Shown here: positions 21,901 to 28,680 of the stretch, piece after piece
Layout: each line of letters opens with the position of its first letter
How positions within the stretch are numbered: position 1 is the stretch's first letter
The notes under the pieces: model-generated
Databases searched by the model: none
What the model was told of the DNA's origin: nothing
The model's input: the letters and a program-made list of their open reading frames with translations, nothing else
Program-made: the position numbers and the translations under genes
Source: Candidatus Uabimicrobium amorphum
Lineage (GTDB): Bacteria > Planctomycetota > Uabimicrobiia > Uabimicrobiales > Uabimicrobiaceae
Direction of reading: 5' to 3'
NCBI RefSeq assembly: GCF_009002475.1
Contig: NZ_AP019860.1
Coordinates: 2,046,001 to 2,110,000 of the forward strand
Length of the DNA stretch: 64,000 nt

Positions 21901-23993
21901 AAAATAGTATTGAGTGCACTTTGGTGGTCAATCATCACCCCTTTAGGCATGCCCGTAGAACCCGAAGTAAAAATGACATATGCGAGGTCTAAATGACTTT
22001 GTACGGTATTCAAATTTTCACTACTACATTCCTGCCACGAGATATCTTCGTCCACGGCCATTGCCAGCATCCCTTCCGGCCAAGTCAACGAATCTTTATA
22101 TTTGCTTTGCGTTAAAATAATATCTACTTGTCCGTGTTGCAAAATTTTGCACATTCGCGCTTGTGGCTCCGATGCAGCGACAGGTAAATAAGCAGCTCCT
22201 GCTTTTAGAATACCAATAACAGCTGCGACTTGTTCCCAACCTTTCTCCATGACCACAGCAACCAGTTTGTTGGGTTTGGCTCCACATGTTCGTAGTTTAT
22301 GTCCAATTTTATTAGAAAGAATACCTAGCTCGTGGTAGGTCAAATTTCCGCGACTAGATGCCACCGCTAACTTTGCCGCTAACGCAGGTGATTTTTCGAC
22401 GACTTGGTGTAAGCATTGCTTAAAATCTAAAGGCATTTGCGTCTGATTACCATCATAAAGAGCCTGCTTTTCCTGTGGCGTTAAATACTCCAACTGGCTA
22501 AGTTTTTTTTGCGGATTTTCGACAATACTTTCCAATAGAATCTGCAAATGAGAACTTAAACGGGCAATGGTTTTTTCGGTAAATAAGTCCGTGTTATACT
22601 CGATTGATAAATTCCAGTTGTGATTTGTTTCACGTACAAACAATGTCAGATCAAACTTCGCGGTATTGTGACGACTTTTTATGTGCTTTATTTCTGTGCC
22701 AGAAAGAGAAAAAGTTGTTTGTTCTTTTGCAGATTGTACCACCAACATAACTTGAAACAACGGCGAGCGACTCGCATCTCGTTCAACATTGAGCACTTCT
22801 ATTAATTTTTCAAAAGGAAGATCTTGATAAGTATAAGCCTCGAGTGTTGTTTGTTGTATGCGCGCCAATAGCTCTTCACAACTTGGATTGCCCGATAAAT
22901 CGCTACGTAGCACCAAGGTGTTGAGAAAAAAGCCCAACGTATTCGCGATATCTTGGTGTCCACGGTTGGCGATGGGAGTACCAATTACAATGTCTTCTTG
23001 ACCACAATAACGGTTTAAAAGGATTTTAAATGCGGTCAACATTACTGTAAACAACGTTGTCTGCGCACTTTTTGCCCATTGCATAATCTTTTCGCTGAGA
23101 GGTACTGGTAAAGTAAAAGGGTATGTATCTCCGTTATGGCTAAGAGAAGAAGGACGCAAATAATCCGTTGGCAGTTGTATAGTAGGGTAATCTGCCAATT
23201 GATCACGCCAATATTCTAACTTGTATTTGAGAATGTCACCTTGCAAGTAACTACGCTGCCATTGAGAAAAATCGGCATATTGCGCGGCAATATCTTCAAA
23301 ATTTGCGTTTTGCCCCGATAGCTGTGCGTTATAAAATTGCGATAGTTCTGTGAGTAAAATATTTACAGACCACGCATCACTAATGATATGGTGTTGATTA
23401 ATTGCAAGAACATGTCTGAGTGGCTCTATCTCAAATAATTTTGCTCGCAACAAAGAAGCATTAGTTAAGTCAAAACCACTGCTGCGTTCTGTGGTGAGAA
23501 CTTTGTCCACATCTTCTTCACTTATCTTTTGTTTACTTAGCGAAAATTTACAGTCGCTGGCAATTTTTTGTGTTGGTTGCCCATCGAGAACCTCAAAACT
23601 TGTGCGTAAAATTTCATGGCGCGTCACAAGCTGCTGGAAGCTTTTTTCCAAAGCGTTGGTATCTAAATTCCCCATAATTTCAAATGCAAGAAAAATATTA
23701 TAGGTTGCGTTTTCTTGTTCCTCGTATTGATTAAGAAACCACAGCCTTTGCTGTGCAAAAGACAGAGGAATTGGGTGTTGGCGATCTATTTTACAGATAG
23801 AACTTTTTAGCTGTTGCTCTTTAGTCTGACTCTTTAAAAACGCAATGATAGCATCTTTGTGTGTTCGAATTTGTAGGCGCTGGTCGTCGTTTAATTTTTT
23901 ATTGGCAATGTGTGTAAAACGCAATTTGTCGTTTTTGCATTCCACCACAAAACCTTCCTTTTGAAAAGAAGCGATGAGCTTAGCTATTTTCAT
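8415..23993 (-). CDS. NRPS subunit 2: modules 6-9, ending in an E domain
   Basis: The protein has about 5190 residues. Order: TubC-like docking domain (1-55), C-A(Cys)-T, C-A(Cys)-T, C-A(X)-T-E, C-A(Y)-T-E. I chose the ATG at 23993: GAGGAG lies 8 bases upstream, and the preceding stop ends 1 base before it (TAAGATG). Each T domain carries its GGHS or GGDS serine. The first C domain has HHIISDAW, with Ala replacing the usual Gly after Asp. No thioesterase or reductase domain follows the last E domain, and the protein stops about 10 residues after it, without the linker seen after the other E domains. The final E domain has GVSRRIL where the others have GVSWRIL. MFS exporter gene follows. Confidence 0.93.
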   Translation of the reverse strand: MKIAKLIASFQKEGFVVECKNDKLRFTHIANKKLNDDQRLQIRTHKDAIIAFLKSQTKEQQLKSSICKIDRQHPIPLSFAQQRLWFLNQYEEQENATYNIFLAFEIMGNLDTNALEKSFQQLVTRHEILRTSFEVLDGQPTQKIASDCKFSLSKQKISEEDVDKVLTTERSSGFDLTNASLLRAKLFEIEPLRHVLAINQHHIISDAWSVNILLTELSQFYNAQLSGQNANFEDIAAQYADFSQWQRSYLQGDILKYKLEYWRDQLADYPTIQLPTDYLRPSSLSHNGDTYPFTLPVPLSEKIMQWAKSAQTTLFTVMLTAFKILLNRYCGQEDIVIGTPIANRGHQDIANTLGFFLNTLVLRSDLSGNPSCEELLARIQQTTLEAYTYQDLPFEKLIEVLNVERDASRSPLFQVMLVVQSAKEQTTFSLSGTEIKHIKSRHNTAKFDLTLFVRETNHNWNLSIEYNTDLFTEKTIARLSSHLQILLESIVENPQKKLSQLEYLTPQEKQALYDGNQTQMPLDFKQCLHQVVEKSPALAAKLAVASSRGNLTYHELGILSNKIGHKLRTCGAKPNKLVAVVMEKGWEQVAAVIGILKAGAAYLPVAASEPQARMCKILQHGQVDIILTQSKYKDSLTWPEGMLAMAVDEDISWQECSSENLNTVQSHLDLAYVIFTSGSTGMPKGVMIDHQSALNTILDINKRFNVNATDCVLSLSSLNFDLSVYDIFGVLGAGGTVVLPDEQEIREPLKWLGWMEKYRVSVWNTVPALMQLLVDYLVGGKTDKDVSALRLVMMSGDWIPLELPDQIRDYFGDDVQTISLGGATEGSIWSILYPIEKIDPLWKSIPYGKPMWNQSFHILDKYLQPVPLGITGELHIGGQGVAKGYWRDPVRTAASFIEDPQTGERLYKTGDMGRYFADGNIEFLGRVDHQVKIRGFRIELGEIEAALSSATEIEQAVVAVRKHEGQHYLIAYCMGTNEESQELRNYLEQRLPAYMIPMAFVFVEKFPLTANGKVDTKALVSSHLDLGSNEYVPPKTQMEKWLATTWCAILNLEKVSANDDFFYIGGHSLSVMQVVAKIRSQLDVECPVKSLFEHTQLSALAGYLEQTKHRPAISIRKVEPGTPITLSFAQQRLWFLDRYEEKNAVYNIPLTFKICGDLQIQPLTDAINAVIQRHSSLRMSFGEQNGHPLVDIAKTIRVSVSRKKTNQQELTQALEREIHTPFDLKTPPLLRVTLFEIEPLYFVLCIVKHHIISDGLSINIFLEELQEFYSSYLQHKEPNVKKLNVEYNDYAHWQQQYLNGDLLQEKISYWLDRLEGYQDLQLPTDFPRAKTLGYQGGSYTFNIEQSLMPDLQTIARKASGTMFTVLLSAFKILLSRYSGQSDLIVGTPVANRTHEDLEGMIGLFVNTVALRSDLSKDQSFMELIKEISAQTIEAYAHQDVPFEKLIEALNVERNTSRSPLLQVTFQTQNDEQGVSLNLPELEISNYQAPYRISKFDLSLSVKQSKNSLHASIQYNADLFKQQTIARFAQHFIQILRSIVQNPQKKLSDLNYLTQEEKQMLLSWNQTQVPLDSKQCLHHIIEQSPAPATKLAVASSRGNLTYHELSIISNKIGHQLRTCGATRNKLVAVVMEKGWEQVAAVVGILKAGSAYLPVAASEPQARMHKILEHGQVEIILTQSKYKNSLNWPKDMRVMAVDENDLWQECSDEGLDTLQSHTDLAYVIFTSGSTGTPKGVMIDHQSALNTIWDINKRFMVVATDCVLSLSSLNFDLSVYDIFGVLAAGGTVILPDEQEIREPLKWLEWMEKYQVSLWNTVPALMQLLVDYLAGGNTKNNISALRLVMMSGDWIPLELPEKIHQYFGEDTQIISLGGATEGSIWSILYPIKKIDASWKSIPYGKPMWNQSFYILDQYLQPVPPGITGELHIGGQGVAKGYWRDPEKTAASFIEHPQTGEKLYKTGDMGRYFADGNIEFLGRVDHQVKIRGFRIELGEIEATLITRPEIEQVVVVVHKQERQHHLIAYCIGANEETQVLRNYLEQRLPAYMIPTAFVFVEKFPLTANGKVDTKALVSSSLDFGSNEYVPPKTSMEKWLATTWGQILKLEKISANDDFFYIGGHSLSVMQVVAQIRLQLHIECPVKSLFEHTELASLANYLEKTKHALSPAISISKAQPGTPLTLSFAQQRLWFIDRYEEKSAMYNMPLVFKICGDLQIQVLNEALNTLIQRHSSLRMSFGEKNGHPSVNIARATQISISQKKATSEELTQVLEREIHAPFDLTTAPLLRATIFETEPFNFILCIVKHHIISDGLSINIFLKELQELYRSYLHKEEPNVKELNLEYHDYAQWQRKYLSGEVLKKKINYWHKRLQGYQDLRLPTDYPRPKTLAYQGDTYSFEIGEGLLPDLQEMARTANGTLFTLLLSVLKIVLSRCSGQSDIVIGTPVANRTHDAVQQMIGLFVNTLVLRSDLSKDQSFMSLLKQISTNTIDDYAHQDIPFEKLIDVLKVERDTSRASIVQTMFQVQNVEEHLSLNLPGVEISNHPVPYHFSKFDFSFFIRQTKESLQGTIQYNTTLFKEQTIARLAEQFKLVVKTVLQTPEIAISQIDLMTAEERKQVLETFNQSSRLDLVDAPIHELFEQQVKKTPQYTAMMFEDQSLSYQEVNERANEFAYALREHYQDVYGKPLAVDTLVGLCLERDLQAIIAILGIWKAGGAYVPMDPKYPRQRLSYLVDDSDVALLVTEGRILEEKPWLKDSVAVLCIEQIGTHNQNNLGATSGAKNLAYMIYTSGSTGNPKGALLEHGGVANRLRWMQCEYQLMAEERVLQKTHLSFDVSVWELFWPLICGATVVIASEEQRKSPDLLWELIDKENISVAHFVPAMFRLLLDVPNWEERNGLRLTICGGEALPTAWCQEYLEKTKSELYNSYGPTEASIAVSHFKCNLGDELRHQIAPIGTPISNVRLYVLDSHLRPVAIGSPGELYIAGIALARGYHKRPQLNKERFCVATIAGQQQRLYKTGDIVRHLDNGALQFLGRVDYQVKVRGFRIEIEEIEAVILQHPHVTQCAIGIRKQKEHKQLLAFYTTTESLEPQALQQYLQQQLPDYMIPAAFVPLEHMPLNDSGKIDRARLPLSSIQSRDRTLATTEIEKTLANVWQQVLGIEEIGIHENFFSMGGDSILSIQVVAKARDFGLRISPKQLFENPDIHSLALVAEKLSSIEISQKPAQGEVPLTPIQHRFLEQNFVQLHHWNQAFLLESSENFDVEALQQTLRHIVGHHDTLRLRFQKSASGWKQFYEDNANVFAIDIEQYSLPEEEQDKAIKEICSKWQQQLNIERGPICKVGILRGHSDGNERLFIAIHHLVVDGVSWRILLADLQSVYQQSIEGQKLSLPEKTSSFKDWSHALLQYAEDETLATHIEYWLSMSRKSVYRLPYSGDKSNNIQRHSKRKGIVLSKELTHTLLQEIPHVYHTQINDLLLSALIVAFYRWQKQTSLRLDLEGHGREQEAVGQVELSRTMGWFTSVFPVYLEIDPQAANYESQAINWREIICSVKEQLRSIPDKGVGFGVLQYLHLDPDIRQQLSQTKSQISFNYLGQFSKKSSSLWNIAAETTGESIGGDNHRRYLLDILGVVRDQQLRINFVYSPVLNEQNIQQLVQLYKQSLEQMIDHCQQPNVGSFTPSDFPWLNCSQKQLDQIVEKNYSNIETVYPSTTTQQGLLFHALYAPKSDQYCVQLELEYTGRLSKEELHHAWQAVVDKYATLRTKFAWEDGRFWQIVHKQVKIEWCELDWREHTEEKQQQLLQEYMQQDRGKGFDFEKPGLTRFCLIQMCDARHVLLWTHHHLLLDGWCVPILLEEVAKHCEGHSLGREGNTHRHYFTWLQQQNKNAALDFWKQQMAQVEAVTPLHIQKTGTILDVYQADAQVQGYQHQISQEVTQKMQRFSKECRITLNTLVQFAWAKVLSCYSGQDSVVYGTVTSGRSHPVAGLDKHISLLINTVPVHAHFKEEQTIDMLNKFQQTIQQISDYDYVGLSEIQAQSQVPTGTPLFYSLFVYQNYPTNHKESQEELQLTQFKGHEKTNYPLTLLAVPGRTFQLKAMYNSNCFSLESIKRLLHHLEQTILNVLESPQQPVQKINIVGNLEKKELLRKWNQTQVCYNPKQVLSQYLESQVEKTPANIALQFAEETLSYQEFNAQVNQMAHAIRKRYMDCYGQNMPAGALIGICTRRNLQMVVAIWGILKAGAAYVPLEPDYPQQRLDYMIEDSQVDLLLTQKDILQIHTLSIDEEKTILLEDDFSTYSSQNPTQINNREDLVYMIYTSGSTGKPKGVMLEHRGVINLILWMQETCKLQSQESLLHKTPFSFDASVWELLWPFFVGARLVIANAEGHKDPQYLYDTIKKYQITTIHFVPSMFQAFLETTQFEDLTSLQRIFCGGEALPSRLSEEFLTRHKTCTLFNSYGPTETSIAVSHWTCDVKDHLIHNTTPIGKPIGNIRLYVLDRSLCPVPIGVPGELYISGVGLARGYKNRPQLNQEKFIANPFVSEEDQTQKQYLHMYRTGDLVKRMPDGNIDFLGRIDFQIKLRGFRIELGEIETVLANHPSISQCAVVLQNNLRKQLVGYCVNKSSERIDESDLRAYLQNELPEYMIPSIFVYLDSLPLNANGKLDRSRLPQNVMAPKNDYIAPASELEKTLAVIWQQVLNMDRIGVDDNFFRLGGDSILSLQLIYKAREAGWKISPKELFENPNIRSLAMVTKKLVATTISERPVYGEVPLTPIQHQFFEQNLAQRHHWNMAFLLEWNQPLNIELLQKALNCVLKHHDSFRLRFTQTAANKWRQFYQEEIAMVEIVTHKLSSKTSEELREEINQVSVYWQQQFNIEQGPIFKAVLFDGHNDGKERLLIVVHHLVMDGVSRRILLEDLHRAYQQLEAGQKVKLPRKSSSFQEWADTLVQYAENLSSQISYWLAIKQKTVPRFPDGNAQQHLQENRCSTSFTLSVDLTKALLQDAHVYHTQINELLLSALCVTFYHWRKQSLLLLDLAGHGREESVLQDDRPIDLTRTIGWFTSFFPICLEIPDEEPQWSEIICSIKEQLRTVPSKGLGFGILRYLHPQQDVRTQLAQNPAQIRFNYIGQFSTSGKDALWKATTATSNNLGAKNHRRYLLDIVGVVRDAQLSIIFSHSAALEEQQVSNLAELYQKALEQMISHCQQTEI
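12980..17500 (-). other. NRPS module 8: C-A-T-E, residue X
   Basis: Pocket residues read D-V-W-H-I-G-S-I-A-K, the same as modules 2 and 4. The T-domain motif GGDS is intact here (14495-14515), which makes it the reference for the frameshift in module 4. The E domain has HHLVVDGVSW and ISFNYLGQF. Confidence 0.75.
17550..20640 (-). other. NRPS module 7: C-A-T, Cys
   Basis: Pocket residues read D-L-Y-N-M-S-L-I-W-K, one step from the classic cysteine code DLYNLSLIWK. The C domain is an ordinary L-accepting type with HHIISDG, not a cyclisation domain, so the thiol should remain free. Confidence 0.75.
20680..23993 (-). other. NRPS module 6: TubC docking, C-A-T, Cys
   Basis: The first 55 residues look like a TubC N-terminal docking domain, which binds a short acidic tail on the upstream subunit. 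Pocket residues read D-L-Y-N-M-S-L-I-W-K, predicting cysteine. Confidence 0.75.
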
Positions 23994-23994
23994 C

Positions 23995-26900
23995 TTAAAA
24001 CTCCTCAAATTCTACGTCATCTTCCTCTTGATTTTTCAAGGTTATGTAAGCGGCTAATTCCGAAATAGTAGCCATTTGAAAAAAAAGAGCAATGGGAATG
24101 GTTATATTAAAAGCTACGGTGATTTTTGCTACAATTTGAATGATAGCTAAAGAATCGCCTCCCAAGCTAAAAAAATTGTCGTGTACACTAATTTTTTCTT
24201 TTTGCAAAACCTCCTGCCAAATAGAAGAGAGTAATACTTCTTCTTGCGTTTGTGGGGCCACAAAAGCCACGGCTTTTTCTTCCGGTTTGGGAAGAGCTTT
24301 GCGATCTATTTTGCCATTGACGTTTAAAGGTAAAGAATCCAAGTAAACAAAAATAGAAGGTACCATATACTCCGGTAATTGGTCGTACAAATACCCACGC
24401 AACACCGATTCGTCGATTTTATTGCCTGATTTGCTTACACAATAACCAACTAGTTGCGGACGAATATTGTTGTACACAATGACAGCACATTGAGATACCG
24501 AAGGATGGTTGGCGAGTACTGCTTCAATTTCACCTAGCTCAATGCGAAACCCACGAAGTTTTATCTGAAAATCCATACGCCCCAAAAAGTCGATATTGCC
24601 ATCGGCCATTCGCTTGACTAAGTCACCAGTGCGATACATTCGTAAATATTGTTTTTTTGCCAAATCTTCTTCGCTAGCAAATGGATTGGTGATAAACTTC
24701 TCATCGTTTAACTTTGGACGACTCTTATAACCGCGTGCTAATCCCACACCACTAATGTACAACTCCCCTGGAACACCAATGGGGACTTGGCAAAGATGAC
24801 GGTCCAAAACATAAAGACGCATATTAGCAATGGGTTTACCAATAGGTGTGGTCTTATAGAAAACATGGTCTTCAACACCGCACGTCCAGTGACTCACATC
24901 GATGGAAGCTTCCGTGGGACCATATAAATTATAAAGGGCACATTCAGAGTGGCGTGTTAAAAATGCCTGACTCAAATGGGACGGTAGAGCTTCTCCACTA
25001 CAAAAAATTTGTCGAAGAGAGGTTAAATTTTCAAATGGTATTGTTTCTAGAAAAACCTGAAACATCGAAGGCACAAAATGAATGGTAGTGATTTTGTATT
25101 TTTCGATGGTGGTATATAAATACTGAGTGTCCTTGTGCCCTTGTGGTTCAGCAATGACAAGTTTTGCTCCTACAAAGAAGGGCCACAATAGCTCCCACAC
25201 AGAGACATCAAAGCTAAAAGGCGTCTTATGTAATACATTTTCTCGTGGTTGCAGTGCATATGTTTCTTGCATCCAACAAATGCGATTGATTACCCCTGCA
25301 TGTTCTATCATAGTCCCTTTGGGTTTACCTGTAGACCCAGAAGTATAAATCATATAAGCCAAGTCGTGTTGGCTATTAATCTGCGTTGGGTTTTGGGAAG
25401 AGTATTGCGAAAAATTTTCTTCTAGAACAATCGTTTTGTCTTTGTCAATACACAAAGTGTGTGATTGTAAAATATCCTGTTGTGTTAGCAATAGTTCAAT
25501 TTCACTATCTTCCATCATATAATCGAGGCGTTGTTGTGGATACTCTGGCTCTAGTGGTACGTAAGCAGCTCCCGCTTTCAAGATTCCCCAAATTCCTACT
25601 ACCATTTGCAAGCTACGCCGGGCACATATGCCGATTAAGGTGCCCGCCGGCATGCTTTGGCCATAACAATCCATGTAACGCTCGCGTATAGCATGGGCCA
25701 CCTGGTTTACCAGAGAGTTGAATTCTTCATAGTTCAATGTTTTCTCTGCAAATTGTACGGCAATTTGAGTCGGAGTCTTCTCTGCCTGTGATTCCAAATA
25801 TTCGCTCAGAACTTGTTTGGGGTTATAGTCAACTTGTGTGCAATTCCATTTTTGTACCAACTGTTGTTTTTCTAAAGCACTTACAACTTGGATTTGTCGT
25901 GTCGATTGTTGCGGGTTTTCTAAAATGTGTTGTATTGTCTGCTCCAGGTGATGTAGCAAGTGTTCAATACTTTCTAAACCAAAACAATTGGTGTTGTACA
26001 TCACTTTGAGCTGAAAAGTTTCTCCAGGCACAGCAAGTAAAGTCAAAGGGTAATTTGTTCTTTCATGTCCTTTGATTTGCTTTAATTGCAAAGATTCGCG
26101 CGACTTTTGAAGGTTTGTCGGATAATTTTGGTACACAAAAAGGCTATAAAACAACGGCGTTCCTGTCGGGACCTGACTTTGTGCTTGTATTTGCGAAAGA
26201 CCTACATGGTCATAGTCACTCATTTTTTGTATGGTTTGTTGAAGACTATTTAGTGCTTCGATAGTTTGCTGTTCTTTAAATTGAACATGCACTGGCACAG
26301 TATTGATGAGCAGGCCTATGTGTTTGTCTAAACCTGCGATAGGATGTGAACGTCCTGAAGTAACAGTACCATACACCACACTTTCTTGTCCACTGTAGCA
26401 AGAAAGAACTTTGGCCCATGCGAATTGCGCCATGGTGTTTAAGGTAATGCGGTGCTCTTTCGAAAACTGTTGCATTTCTTGGGTAGTTTTTTGTGAAAGC
26501 TGATATTTACAACTCTTTATCTGGGCATCTGTTTGGTAAACATCCAAAGTGGAGCCCGGCTTTTGGATATGTAAAGATGTCACGGCTTCTACCTGCGCCA
26601 TTTGCTGTTTCCAAAAGTCCAAAGCGACTTTTTTGTTTTGTTGCTGTAACCAAGTAAAATAATTACGATGCGTGTTGCCTTCTCTTCCCAGAGGCTGTCC
26701 ACCGCAATATTTGGCAACTTCTTCGAGCAAAATAGGTAGACACCATCCATCAAGAAGTAAATGATGATGGGTCCACAGTAAAACATGATGCTCATCAGAC
26801 ATTTGTATCAAACAAAAACGCATAAGGCCTGGCTTTGAAAAATCAAAACCTTGTTTGCGATCTTGCTCAACATATTCTTGCAACAATTGTTGTTGTTTTT

Positions 26901-27200
26901 CCTGAGTATGCTCGCGCCAGTCCAATTCGCACCACTCAATTTTTAGTTGTTTATAGACTATTTGCCAAAATAGCCCATCTTCCCATACAAATTTAGTTCG
27001 TAGAGTTGCGTATTTATCTACAACAGCTTGCCATCCATGAAGCAATGTTCCTTTTGGCAAATGTCCCGTATACTCCAGCTCAAGTTGTACACAGTATTGA
27101 CCCGATTCCGGGGCATATAAAGTATGAAATAATAGTCCCTGCTGTACAGTTGTCAGCGGGTATACAGCCTCGATATGGGAGTAATCTTTTGCCAACATAC
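23995..27200 (-). other. NRPS module 5: C(D-accepting)-A-T, Ser
   Basis: The C domain (HHHLLLDGWC) follows the E domain of module 4. Pocket residues D-V-W-H-F-S-L-I-D-K differ from the enterobactin EntF serine code at one position. The T-domain motif is GGDS. Confidence 0.8.
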
Positions 27201-28680
27201 GATCCAGTTGTTGTTGGTTACAACCAAGCCACGGAAAATCAGAGGGCGTAAAACCGCCCACCTGTGGTTGCTGACAGTGTGTAATCATTTGCTCTAAAGA
27301 CTGCTGATATAAATGCGCTAATTCATTGATATTTTCATCGTCAAGTGTTAGGCCATAAATAAAATCAACTCTCAATTTTTGTTCGCGTACAATACCAACG
27401 ATATCAAGCAAATAGTGTCTTTGGTTATTGTTGCCTATACTTGCGCCTGGTGTCAGTGAAGACAAATTCCACGGCGAAGAAGTTTCTTTGCTAAACTGAC
27501 CTAAATAGTTAAAACTAATTTGCGATTTGTCTTGCGAAAGTTGTTCACGTATATTGGAATTTGGATACAAGTATTGCAAAACACCAAAACCAACACCTTT
27601 ATCAGGAATAGAGCGCAGTTGCTCTTTCACAGAACAAATAATTTCGCGCCAATTGATGGCTTGTGATTCATAATTCGCAGCTTGCGGATCGATTTCCAAG
27701 TAGACGGGAAAGACACTTGTGAACCAACCCATGGTACGCGAAAGTTCGACTTGGCCAACGGCTTCTTGTTCACGCCCATGGCCTTCTAAATCCAATCGTA
27801 AACTGGTTTGTTCCTGCCAGCGATAAAACGCTACAATAAGTGCTGATAGCAATAGATCGTTGATTTGTGTGTGGTATACATGTGGAATTTCTTGAAGTAA
27901 CGTATTTGTGAGTTCTTTCGAAAGTACAATGCCCTTACGCTTGCTGTGTCGCTGAAGATTGTTGTTATCTCCATTGCAAGGCAAACGAGGAACTGATTTA
28001 CTGTTCACGCTAAGCCAATATTCTACATGGGTGGCCAACGTCTCGTCTTCGGCATACCGCAACAACGCATGGCTCCAGTCTTTGAAGCTGCTTGTCTTTT
28101 TAGGTAAACTTAGCTTTTGTCCTTCGATCGATTGTTGATAAACACTTTGTAAATCTGCCAATAAAATACGCCACGAAACTCCGTCGACAACCAAATGATG
28201 GATAGTGATAAATAAACGTTCATTGCCATCACTATACCCGCGCAAAATACCTACCTTACAAATAGGACCATTCTCTATATTCAGTTGTTGTTGCCATTTG
28301 CTGCATATCTCTTTTATTGCTTTGTCTTGCTCTTCTTCTGGCAATGAGTATTGTTCTATGTCAATGGCAAATACGTTCGCGTTGTCATCATAAAATTGTT
28401 GCCAGCCACCGGCACTTTTTTGAAAACGCAATCTCAGCGCGTCGTGGTTCATCACTATATGTCTCAATGTTTGCTGCAAAGCCTCAACGTCTAAGGGTTC
28501 ACTACTCTCCAATAAAAATGCCTGATTCCAGTGATGCAATTGTGCAAAATTTTGTTCAAAAAAGCGATGTTGGATAGGGGTCAGCGGTACCTCTCCCTGT
28601 GCGGGTTTTTGCGAGATTTCTATCGACGCTAGCTTTTCCGCCACCAACGCCAAAGAATGTATGTCCGGATTTTCAAACAA
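23995..28680 (-). CDS. NRPS subunit 1, 3' fragment after a frameshift: E4 and module 5
   Basis: This frame is open from 28770 but has no ATG before the middle of a T domain. The only upstream start is a TTG at 28680 inside the conserved KQLFENP stretch, so it is not an independent gene. It continues the protein encoded at 28737-41327 after a one-base loss. It carries the rest of T4, an E domain, then C-A-T of module 5. The A pocket reads D-V-W-H-F-S-L-I-D-K, a serine code. The C-terminal tail is acidic (EEDDVEFEEF), which suits binding to the TubC docking domain of the next subunit. Confidence 0.85.
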   Translation of the reverse strand: MFENPDIHSLALVAEKLASIEISQKPAQGEVPLTPIQHRFFEQNFAQLHHWNQAFLLESSEPLDVEALQQTLRHIVMNHDALRLRFQKSAGGWQQFYDDNANVFAIDIEQYSLPEEEQDKAIKEICSKWQQQLNIENGPICKVGILRGYSDGNERLFITIHHLVVDGVSWRILLADLQSVYQQSIEGQKLSLPKKTSSFKDWSHALLRYAEDETLATHVEYWLSVNSKSVPRLPCNGDNNNLQRHSKRKGIVLSKELTNTLLQEIPHVYHTQINDLLLSALIVAFYRWQEQTSLRLDLEGHGREQEAVGQVELSRTMGWFTSVFPVYLEIDPQAANYESQAINWREIICSVKEQLRSIPDKGVGFGVLQYLYPNSNIREQLSQDKSQISFNYLGQFSKETSSPWNLSSLTPGASIGNNNQRHYLLDIVGIVREQKLRVDFIYGLTLDDENINELAHLYQQSLEQMITHCQQPQVGGFTPSDFPWLGCNQQQLDRMLAKDYSHIEAVYPLTTVQQGLLFHTLYAPESGQYCVQLELEYTGHLPKGTLLHGWQAVVDKYATLRTKFVWEDGLFWQIVYKQLKIEWCELDWREHTQEKQQQLLQEYVEQDRKQGFDFSKPGLMRFCLIQMSDEHHVLLWTHHHLLLDGWCLPILLEEVAKYCGGQPLGREGNTHRNYFTWLQQQNKKVALDFWKQQMAQVEAVTSLHIQKPGSTLDVYQTDAQIKSCKYQLSQKTTQEMQQFSKEHRITLNTMAQFAWAKVLSCYSGQESVVYGTVTSGRSHPIAGLDKHIGLLINTVPVHVQFKEQQTIEALNSLQQTIQKMSDYDHVGLSQIQAQSQVPTGTPLFYSLFVYQNYPTNLQKSRESLQLKQIKGHERTNYPLTLLAVPGETFQLKVMYNTNCFGLESIEHLLHHLEQTIQHILENPQQSTRQIQVVSALEKQQLVQKWNCTQVDYNPKQVLSEYLESQAEKTPTQIAVQFAEKTLNYEEFNSLVNQVAHAIRERYMDCYGQSMPAGTLIGICARRSLQMVVGIWGILKAGAAYVPLEPEYPQQRLDYMMEDSEIELLLTQQDILQSHTLCIDKDKTIVLEENFSQYSSQNPTQINSQHDLAYMIYTSGSTGKPKGTMIEHAGVINRICWMQETYALQPRENVLHKTPFSFDVSVWELLWPFFVGAKLVIAEPQGHKDTQYLYTTIEKYKITTIHFVPSMFQVFLETIPFENLTSLRQIFCSGEALPSHLSQAFLTRHSECALYNLYGPTEASIDVSHWTCGVEDHVFYKTTPIGKPIANMRLYVLDRHLCQVPIGVPGELYISGVGLARGYKSRPKLNDEKFITNPFASEEDLAKKQYLRMYRTGDLVKRMADGNIDFLGRMDFQIKLRGFRIELGEIEAVLANHPSVSQCAVIVYNNIRPQLVGYCVSKSGNKIDESVLRGYLYDQLPEYMVPSIFVYLDSLPLNVNGKIDRKALPKPEEKAVAFVAPQTQEEVLLSSIWQEVLQKEKISVHDNFFSLGGDSLAIIQIVAKITVAFNITIPIALFFQMATISELAAYITLKNQEEDDVEFEEF

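Noticed and set aside
17550..23790. Heterocyclisation domains before the Cys modules
   Set aside because: The motif is HHxxxD as in ordinary condensation domains; the DxxxxD motif of cyclisation domains is absent.
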